From NCBI GenBank assembly GCA_002400885.1, contig NVRM01000007.1:1-50727 (forward strand): 50,727 bases of DNA. The letters run 5' to 3'. The notes beneath the pieces were generated by a model, which saw only the letters and a program-made list of their open reading frames with translations, was not told the origin of the DNA and did no database searches. The DNA comes from Flavobacteriaceae bacterium. Lineage in GTDB: Bacteria; Bacteroidota; Bacteroidia; Flavobacteriales; Flavobacteriaceae. Positions 44,837-50,727 of the stretch are shown piece by piece. The first letter of the stretch is position 1; each line of letters opens with the position of its first letter. A program made the translations under genes and the position numbers.

Positions 44837-44866
44837 CAAAGATACGCCTTTTATTAAAACTACCAA
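44837..44866 (-). promoter_or_regulatory. Promoter of the candidate small RNA
   Basis: -33 TTGG (44863-44866), 18-base spacer, -7 TATCTTTG (44837-44844): the best promoter match in this part of the window, about 6 bases before the first hairpin. Confidence 0.75.
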
Positions 44867-45018
44867 CTATAATTTTAAAAACAATGATTTATTTTGAATT
44901 ATTTCAGTTATATAGCCCTCTCCTATTCATAGAAAAACATCAGAATTAACAAAAGTAAAAAATCCGTGTAATATGAAAGAGAACTCTAATTTTCACGGGC
45001 GGTTTATGATATAGATTG

Positions 45019-45026
45019 TATCTTTG
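45019..45026 (+). promoter_or_regulatory. -7 promoter element of lysS
   Basis: TATCTTTG; it overlaps the TTG start in the ORF track, which supports the later ATG at 45063. Confidence 0.7.
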
Positions 45027-45062
45027 GCAACTATTAGTAAAATAACATTAAAATTTAGTAAC

Positions 45063-46763
45063 ATGCAGTTATCAGCATTAGAAATTGTACGAAGAGAATC
45101 GCTACAGAAACTACGTGACTTGGGTATTGATCCATTTCCAGCAGCAGAATTTAAAACCACCGCAACTATCGAGGAGATAAAGCAGGATTTTGAGAAGTTT
45201 GAGGGGAAGAAGGTAGTTTTAGCTGGGCGTTTGATGAGTCGACGTATTATGGGAAAAGCTTCCTTTGCTGAACTAAAAGACGCTTCTGGCCGTATGCAAA
45301 TTTACATCAACCGAGATGAAATTGCACCAGGAGAAGACAAGACCATGTACAATATCGTATTCAAGAAATTATTGGATATGGGAGATATTATTGGAATAGA
45401 AGGAGACGTTTTTAAGACCAAAGTAGGAGAATATTCTGTACGTGTAAAAAAATTAACCTTATTAACAAAATCATTAAGACCTCTGCCTGTTGTTAAAACA
45501 GATGCCGATGGTAAAGTACATGATGCGTTTTCTGATCCAGAAACGCGTTACCGTCAACGTTATGTAGATTTAATTGTAAACGACCATGTTAAAGAAACCT
45601 TTATCAAACGTTCAAAAATCACCAATTCTATGCGTGAATTTTTCAACAAAAGAGGTTATTTAGAAGTGGAGACTCCTGTATTACAACCTATTCCTGGTGG
45701 AGCAGCTGCACGTCCGTTTATTACACATCACAATTCTTTAGACATGCCTTTGTACTTAAGAGTTGCGAATGAATTATACTTAAAAAGATTAATTGTTGGT
45801 GGTTTTGACGCCGTTTATGAGTTTGCAAAAGACTTTAGAAACGAAGGAATGGACCGTACCCACAATCCAGAATTTACCGTTATGGAGTTGTATGTAGCTT
45901 ATAAAGACTACAACTGGATGATGAATATGACCGAGGAATTATTAGAGAAAATCTGTGTAGATTGTAACGATACCTCTGAGGTGATGATCGGCGAACATAA
46001 AGTAAGCTTTAAGGCGCCTTATGCACGTATACCTATCCTACAAGCCATTAAAGACCATACAGGTTATGACGTAGCAGGAATGGATGAATTCCAATTGCGT
46101 GATATTTGTAGAAAATTAAAAATGGACGTGGACGAAACCATGGGTGTTGGTAAATTGATTGATGAATTGTTTGGAGAAAACTGTGAACGTTTTTATATCC
46201 AACCTACATTTATTACTGATTATCCGAAAGAAATGAGTCCTTTAACAAAGGAACACAGAGATAACCCTGAATTAACAGAGCGTTTTGAGTTGATGGTCAA
46301 CGGAAAAGAATTGGCCAATGCCTATTCTGAACTGAATGATCCTATAGACCAACGTGAACGTTTTGAAGCGCAAATGGCCTTGTCTGCAAAAGGAGATGAC
46401 GAAGCGATGTTTATTGACCAAGACTTTATCCGTGCATTAGAATATGGAATGCCTCCTACTTCTGGTATCGGAATTGGAATAGACCGTTTGGTGATGTTTA
46501 TGACTAACAATGCCTCTATTCAAGAAGTGTTATTCTTCCCTCAAATGAAACCAGAGAAGAAAGCACCGACAGTTGAATTAAACGATGATGAAAAAATGGT
46601 ATTAGCCATTGTTCAAAAAGCAGAGAAAATAGCGTTGGATGATTTAAAAACTGAAAGTGGATTGAGCAATAAAAAATGGGATAAAACCATTAAAGGCTTA
46701 GGTAAATTCAACTTAACCAAAGTGGCCAAAACAGCTGAAGGTTTGTTTGTAACCCTAGGCTAG
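45063..46763 (+). CDS. lysS: Lysyl-tRNA synthetase, class II
   Basis: 566 residues from MQLSALEIVRRESL; the ORF track adds 13 residues from a TTG inside the promoter. N-terminal anticodon-binding OB fold (VVLAGRLMSRRIMGKASFAELKDASGRMQIY), class II motifs with RFIKRSKI-like FIKRSKITNSMREFF, motif 2 FRNEGMDRTHNPEFT, and motif 3 GIGIGIDRLVMF. A C-terminal helical tail of about 70 residues (LNDDEKMVLAIVQKAEKIALDDL...) extends beyond E. coli LysS and is seen in other Bacteroidota. Charges tRNA-Lys. Single-gene unit; its TAG stop is part of a dispersed repeat. Confidence 0.97.
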   Translation: MQLSALEIVRRESLQKLRDLGIDPFPAAEFKTTATIEEIKQDFEKFEGKKVVLAGRLMSRRIMGKASFAELKDASGRMQIYINRDEIAPGEDKTMYNIVFKKLLDMGDIIGIEGDVFKTKVGEYSVRVKKLTLLTKSLRPLPVVKTDADGKVHDAFSDPETRYRQRYVDLIVNDHVKETFIKRSKITNSMREFFNKRGYLEVETPVLQPIPGGAAARPFITHHNSLDMPLYLRVANELYLKRLIVGGFDAVYEFAKDFRNEGMDRTHNPEFTVMELYVAYKDYNWMMNMTEELLEKICVDCNDTSEVMIGEHKVSFKAPYARIPILQAIKDHTGYDVAGMDEFQLRDICRKLKMDVDETMGVGKLIDELFGENCERFYIQPTFITDYPKEMSPLTKEHRDNPELTERFELMVNGKELANAYSELNDPIDQRERFEAQMALSAKGDDEAMFIDQDFIRALEYGMPPTSGIGIGIDRLVMFMTNNASIQEVLFFPQMKPEKKAPTVELNDDEKMVLAIVQKAEKIALDDLKTESGLSNKKWDKTIKGLGKFNLTKVAKTAEGLFVTLG

Positions 46764-46797
46764 ATATTAGAGGTGAGTATTGAGATATTAGATAAAG
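46761..46797 (+). repeat. Copy of dispersed TAGATATTAG repeat overlapping the lysS stop
   Basis: TAGATATTAGAGGTGAG then TATTGAGATATTAGATAAAG; the first TAG is the lysS stop codon. Confidence 0.7.
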
Positions 46798-46835
46798 GAT
46801 TCGATTCTTTAAAGCTAACACTTATAAAATTATAG

Positions 46836-46870
46836 AAAAGGAACTGCATTTAATTGTGGTTCCTTTTTTT
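46836..46870 (+). terminator. Intrinsic terminator of lysS
   Basis: AAAAGGAAC pairs with GTTCCTTTT around a 14-base loop, followed by more T. Confidence 0.88.
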
Positions 46871-46916
46871 TGTGAGTAAAAACTAAAGCACCTTCTATAC
46901 AGTTCCTCTAAAACAC

Positions 46917-46952
46917 AAAAAAAGCCTCTGACATAACATCAGAGACTTTTTA
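46917..46952 (-). terminator. Intrinsic terminator of the T9SS operon
   Basis: On the minus strand AAAGTCTCTGA pairs with TCAGAGGCTTT (one mismatch) around a 7-base loop, followed by TTTT. Confidence 0.85.
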
Positions 46953-46968
46953 AAATATATACTATATT

Positions 46969-48573
46969 CTACCTATTTAATATCTCGGGATTCAACACTA
47001 CAAATTCGGTACGACGATTTAATTGATGTTCATAATTTTCACACTTCACTTTATTTGAGCAATTATTTACTAAACGACTTTCTCCATAACCACGAGCAAT
47101 AATCCTATAGGAAGCAATGCCATGACTTACAATATAATCGACTGTAGATTGCGCTCTACGTGTTGATAATTTTTTATTATAAGAATCAGAACCTCTACTA
47201 TCTGTATGAGAACCTCCTTCTACTATTAACCCTGGATACTTTTTCATAATAGCAATCACCTTAATGAGTTCATAAGCAGCATCATCTCGTATTTCAAATT
47301 TATTTAGATCAAAATAAATAGGATTTATTTTGATTTTTATAGTATCATCCGAAATAACAAAACCATGAAGTTTTTTTTCTAATTCGATATTTAAAACCAA
47401 CTGAGAATCTGAATCCTTTGACGTATCAAAAACAATCGTATTGGACTCATAAGTATCCTTACTCGCTTCGAGTTTATATTCAGAAGAACAGTCTGCCTTG
47501 AAAGAAAATTTAGCACGCTCATCTGATGTAATCGTCTCGATAGATTTACCTTTCCTAATAATTTCTATTGTTGCATTTGGAATTCTGTTTTTACTATTTT
47601 TATCCAGTACTAAGCCCGTAACTAACTGTTGACATTTCATTTCTTTTACTGCTTCTATTACTTTTTCTAGCTTGAAAAAATAAATATCATCATCACCTTT
47701 CCCTCCCAGTCTATTTGAAGAAAAATACCCATTCTTATCCGTATTATTTACAATAAATGCAAAATCATCCTTCACACTATTGATTGGAGATCCTAGATTT
47801 ACAGGAGTCTCCGAACTACCAATAGCTACTTGATAGATATCAAGCCCTCCCAAGCCTTCTTTTCTTTTATCAGAAGAAAAATAAAGTACACCTGTCTCAC
47901 TTATAAAGGGAAACATTTCCTTTCCTAGTGTATTTATAATTCCTCCCAGATTTACAGGAGCTCCAAGGGATCCATTTGAATAAACATCTACCTTGAAAAT
48001 ATCAGTACCTCCAATTGTTCCCGGCATATCAGAAACAAAGTACATGGTCTTACCATCGGGAGATAAAGCGGGGTGTCCTACGGAGTATTCATCACTATTA
48101 AAATGAACCGAGGTAATATTTATCCATGCTCCCTTGCTATTTATAGTCGCCTTAAACATTTTTAAATTATTAATTCCATTCTTATCTTTTCTGTATTTTC
48201 CTTTAAAATAATTACTACGTGTAAAATAGGCCGTACGTAGATCTTTTGAAAAAACCACATTTGCCTCATGCCATTTGGAATTTAACTTATTGGAGAGCTT
48301 CTTTACATTTTCAATTTCACCATTTTCCATCATATCGCCAACAAACAAATCTAAGTATCCCTGCCCGTTAGGTTTCCAAGTATTATTTATAATAAAACTT
48401 TTTTTACGAGGAGATGCAAAAACAATTTTATCATTTCCGAAATATGATGTGCCAAAATTTGACAGTTTATTATTAATTTCAATATTTCGAATGGTATAAA
48501 TATCTTTATTCTGAGATTGACTCTCTTGCACAACTAGACAACAAACAAAGAGTAATAGTATCAATTTTTTCAT
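46969..48573 (-). CDS. PorE-like beta-propeller/CRD/OmpA protein of a T9SS operon
   Basis: 534 residues, signal peptide (KKLILLLFVCCLVVQESQSQ). Propeller blades of PD40 type (VGHPALSPDGKTMYFVSDMPG, EMFPFISETGVLYFSSDKR, KGGDDDIYFF-like), a carboxypeptidase-regulatory-like domain (QLVTGLVLDKNSKNRIPNATIEI), then an OmpA domain (YFDLNKFEIRDDAAYEL ... HTDSRGSDSYNKKLSTRRA) with the peptidoglycan-binding Asp and Arg. It differs from the paralogue at 5642-7543 by having no TPR region. It follows the PorP/SprF-like gene by 12 bases, after the cargo gene. It probably tethers the cargo's secretion site to the wall; that is inference. Confidence 0.87.
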   Translation of the reverse strand: MKKLILLLFVCCLVVQESQSQNKDIYTIRNIEINNKLSNFGTSYFGNDKIVFASPRKKSFIINNTWKPNGQGYLDLFVGDMMENGEIENVKKLSNKLNSKWHEANVVFSKDLRTAYFTRSNYFKGKYRKDKNGINNLKMFKATINSKGAWINITSVHFNSDEYSVGHPALSPDGKTMYFVSDMPGTIGGTDIFKVDVYSNGSLGAPVNLGGIINTLGKEMFPFISETGVLYFSSDKRKEGLGGLDIYQVAIGSSETPVNLGSPINSVKDDFAFIVNNTDKNGYFSSNRLGGKGDDDIYFFKLEKVIEAVKEMKCQQLVTGLVLDKNSKNRIPNATIEIIRKGKSIETITSDERAKFSFKADCSSEYKLEASKDTYESNTIVFDTSKDSDSQLVLNIELEKKLHGFVISDDTIKIKINPIYFDLNKFEIRDDAAYELIKVIAIMKKYPGLIVEGGSHTDSRGSDSYNKKLSTRRAQSTVDYIVSHGIASYRIIARGYGESRLVNNCSNKVKCENYEHQLNRRTEFVVLNPEILNR

Positions 48574-48585
48574 AGTGTATTTTTA

Positions 48586-49509
48586 TTAAAAGAATCTAGG
48601 GGATTTACCTTGTCTTGAATTATCCACGTTATAGTGTAACATTATTTCATGCGTTCCAGAATTATAATTACTAAAATTAGATATTGTATAATCGTAGGCA
48701 TAGCCAATCCTAAAATTTGATTGCACAAACAAACTTACGATTGCACTTACAGAATCATCCAAACGATATGAAAGTCCGAACTCTAACTTTTCATTTATAA
48801 GTGCATTAAATGATACGTCTATGGAAACGGGGGCTCCCATAGCTGCTTTGGCAAATAATGACGGCTTTAACTTTAAATTTTCCGAAACATCAAACACATA
48901 TCCTGTTGTAAAAAAATAATGCATTTTTTCACATGCATTACTAATCATACCATCTTTTTTCTCAAAATGAAGCGTCTCTAACATATTAGGAATAGAAAAA
49001 CCTGTATAAAATCTTTCTCCATAATAAAATATTCCTACACCTACATTTGGGTATATATTATTCACATTATTTCTGTCAATTAAATAATCTTCCTCCTCTA
49101 CAGCTGTCATACTATTAAAATCAATCCTTTGGAATGTAGCCCCTCCTTTTATCCCAAAAGCAAGTCTCCCTATATCAGATGTTTTTATTGTGTATGAAAA
49201 ATCGGCAAAAATATTTTGTTCTTTAACAGGTCCTATTTCGTCAGCAATCGCAGTAAACCCAAGTCCTACATTCCTACCTACAGGTGCATTTATACTTGCT
49301 GTAACTGTCTTAGGAGCCCCTTCAAACCCAACCCATTGTGTCCTGTAAAGCACCCCTATATTCAACGTCCCTTCGGATCCAGCGTATGCGGGATTTATAA
49401 CGTTCATATTATACATATACTGCGTATACTGTGGACTCTGCTGCGCAGAACCAATGCTCATGCATAGCAACACGGTCAAAAGTGAAATTAACTGTATTTT
49501 TCTTTTCAT
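48586..49509 (-). CDS. PorP/SprF-family T9SS outer membrane protein
   Basis: 307 residues. Signal peptide ending near SIGSAQ, then the family's opening QQSPQYTQYMYNMNVINPAYAGSEG, LNIGVLYRTQWVGFEGAPKT, and beta strands through the rest, ending FRIGYAYDYTISNFSNYNSGTHEIMLHYNVD. It forms an outer membrane barrel; in F. johnsoniae SprF is needed for secretion of the type B cargo SprB. Here too the gene upstream encodes a type B cargo, 51 bases away. The PorP/SprF-like paralogue number in such genomes is high. Confidence 0.93.
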   Translation of the reverse strand: MKRKIQLISLLTVLLCMSIGSAQQSPQYTQYMYNMNVINPAYAGSEGTLNIGVLYRTQWVGFEGAPKTVTASINAPVGRNVGLGFTAIADEIGPVKEQNIFADFSYTIKTSDIGRLAFGIKGGATFQRIDFNSMTAVEEEDYLIDRNNVNNIYPNVGVGIFYYGERFYTGFSIPNMLETLHFEKKDGMISNACEKMHYFFTTGYVFDVSENLKLKPSLFAKAAMGAPVSIDVSFNALINEKLEFGLSYRLDDSVSAIVSLFVQSNFRIGYAYDYTISNFSNYNSGTHEIMLHYNVDNSRQGKSPRFF

Positions 49510-49560
49510 TTTCTTTATTTTTTTTTGTTTTTATAACAATTCTCCTGGTTATATTTTACT

Positions 49561-50727
49561 CTACCTGTTTAAATAAACCCATCCTGTTGCAATATTTTTT
49601 TTAAGGTCATTAAACTTAATCACATAAAAATACGTTCCCGCTGGAACCAGTTCAGAACTATTCAGAGTCATCCTTCCACTCGAATAGCCATCCCACCATT
49701 TTGGTTCTTTCGAAGTATCTCCATCATGTTTATACTGATAAACAATATTTCCATATCTATTTCTAATTTCCATTTCAAAATTAGGAGCAACAAAAAGAAT
49801 GTTTTCAATTCTAAAGTCTTCGTTTTTCCCATCATTATTGGGAGAAAAAGAATTGACAATTACCAGTGACGAAACCCCCAATACGTCCGACAAGGCATCT
49901 CCAAACCCTTCAAGTCCATCCACATGATCTAAAATACCATCGCCGTCAGAATCCTCACCATCCACGACACCGTCTTCATCGCTATCTACAAGCGTCGATA
50001 AATTAGGATTGTTCGGCTCTAAATAATCAGCAACACCATTCCCATCTTGATCAGGTAAATTGGTAGCGTCTGCTAGATCTCCTAGACTATCCACTAAGCC
50101 ATCATTATCCTCATCTGGCAGGCCTCCTTCAATAAGGTCATTCAATCCGTCATTATCTGAATCTAAATCTCTATAATCTTCCACATTATCTCCATCTGTA
50201 TCCGGAGTCTCAGCGATTGTTCCTGATTGATTAGGATCTACTATGTCTATCACTCCATTTTGATCAATATCTGGATTAGAAGAATCAATCATTCCATCGT
50301 TATCTTTGTCTAATATCGAATCAGACCCTCCTTCTATTAAATCACTAATCCCATCATTATCTGAATCAACATCTTGAAAATCTGGAATCCCATCTCCATC
50401 GGTATCCACTGGCCCCTCAATAGCAGTACCACTATCTATACTCGTTTCAAGCTCATCTGCAAAGCCATTGGCTCCGAACGGCCCGTCTACACGTCCGTCT
50501 CCATTTAGATCTATTCCTCCATTACTCGATTCTTCAATATCCAATATCCCGTCATTGTCCGAATCTAAGTCTAAAGAATCTGGGATCCCATCGCCATCAG
50601 TATCCTTACCATTGGTTGATGTAGCTTCTTCAACAGTATCAAGAATACCATCATTATCGTCATCTAAATCTACACTGTTTGGAATCCCATCTCCATCGGT
50701 ATCAAGCATCTCTCCAAATTCTTCTGG
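49561..50727 (-). CDS. T9SS type B cargo with thrombospondin type 3 repeats (C-terminal part)
   Basis: The frame is open to the window edge (PEEFGEMLDTDGDG), so the protein starts to the right. The visible 388 residues hold many calcium-binding TSP3 repeats of the form DTDGDGIPD-DxDSDNDGI (about residues 8-290), separated by spacers. The last 90 residues, from NSFSPNNDGKNEDFRIENI to AGTYFYVIKFNDLKKNIATGWVYLNR, are the gliding-motility-associated type B C-terminal domain that targets proteins to the T9SS. An adhesin or gliding-type surface protein is likely. The signal and main functional part lie beyond the edge. Confidence 0.93.
   Translation of the reverse strand, partial: PEEFGEMLDTDGDGIPNSVDLDDDNDGILDTVEEATSTNGKDTDGDGIPDSLDLDSDNDGILDIEESSNGGIDLNGDGRVDGPFGANGFADELETSIDSGTAIEGPVDTDGDGIPDFQDVDSDNDGISDLIEGGSDSILDKDNDGMIDSSNPDIDQNGVIDIVDPNQSGTIAETPDTDGDNVEDYRDLDSDNDGLNDLIEGGLPDEDNDGLVDSLGDLADATNLPDQDGNGVADYLEPNNPNLSTLVDSDEDGVVDGEDSDGDGILDHVDGLEGFGDALSDVLGVSSLVIVNSFSPNNDGKNEDFRIENILFVAPNFEMEIRNRYGNIVYQYKHDGDTSKEPKWWDGYSSGRMTLNSSELVPAGTYFYVIKFNDLKKNIATGWVYLNR

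Larger units (their letters stand above)
44450..45062. other. 613-bp region with repeats and a candidate small RNA
   Basis: From left to right: TAGATATTAG-type repeats (44451-44484), two degenerate 30-base direct repeats (44555-44584 and 44632-44661), another repeat-like string (44701-44721), the candidate small RNA (44729-44831, minus strand) with promoter, and the lysS promoter. No protein gene longer than a few dozen codons is credible. Confidence 0.7.

Overview
The window looks like chromosomal DNA from a member of the Flavobacteriaceae (Bacteroidota). Base composition is AT-rich. Most promoters that can be recognised carry the Bacteroidota -7 element TAnnTTTG. Lineage-typical genes include type IX secretion (T9SS) components and a type B sorting domain, a fused SecDF, a fused hypoxanthine phosphoribosyltransferase-adenylate kinase, a fused ResB-CcsA, and a RecQ with a C-terminal helix-turn-helix. 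I would not go below family level. I see no tRNA, rRNA, CRISPR array, insertion sequence or prophage. Both window ends cut a gene: a mutase C-terminus on the left and a T9SS cargo protein on the right.

Layout. 1-7.5 kb: the end of an IcmF-type acyl-CoA mutase, recQ with a small lipoprotein gene, asnB, a Crp-fold regulator, and a PorE-like TPR/propeller/OmpA protein. 7.5-15.3 kb: a nitric oxide block on the minus strand, norC-norB-norQ-norD then ric-(hemerythrin/PAS protein)-norE-norF-like, with an Rrf2 regulator carrying three cysteines just upstream. A nearly identical 24-bp palindromic element (22/24 matches) lies before norC and before ric, the start of each half, so this is probably one NO-responsive regulon in two transcription units. 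15.4-20.7 kb: tryptophanase with a short leader ORF and a terminator-like hairpin (possible attenuator), diverging from a cytochrome c maturation gene (ResB-CcsA), which is needed for a c-type cytochrome such as NorC. 20.8-38.9 kb: mostly housekeeping genes (LysM/periplasmic-binding protein, guaA, gyrB, mdh, fhs, secDF, hpt-adk, obgE) plus lineage-specific secreted proteins. 38.9-44.4 kb: a membrane AraC regulator, TPR and TonB-C-like proteins, and a BlaI/BlaR1-type regulatory pair with a perfect 40-bp palindromic operator between it and a divergent DUF456 membrane gene. 44.4-45.0 kb: a 613-bp region without a protein gene that holds degenerate repeats and, on the minus strand, a compact candidate small RNA with its own good promoter, three simple hairpins (two with GNRA loops) and an intrinsic terminator. 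45.1-50.7 kb: lysS, then a T9SS accessory operon: type B cargo with thrombospondin type 3 calcium repeats, PorP/SprF-like protein, and PorE-like OmpA protein.

Most noteworthy: (1) the unassigned structured RNA at about 44.73-44.83 kb; (2) the paired operators that tie norCBQD to ric and its followers; (3) leader ORFs ahead of tnaA and fhs, the former followed by a terminator-like hairpin; (4) the 40-bp BlaI-type palindrome joined to a peptidase-TonB fusion; (5) a dispersed TAGATATTAG/GTGAGAT-type intergenic repeat at gene 3' ends. All functional statements come from reading the sequence and family knowledge; no search or folding program was run.
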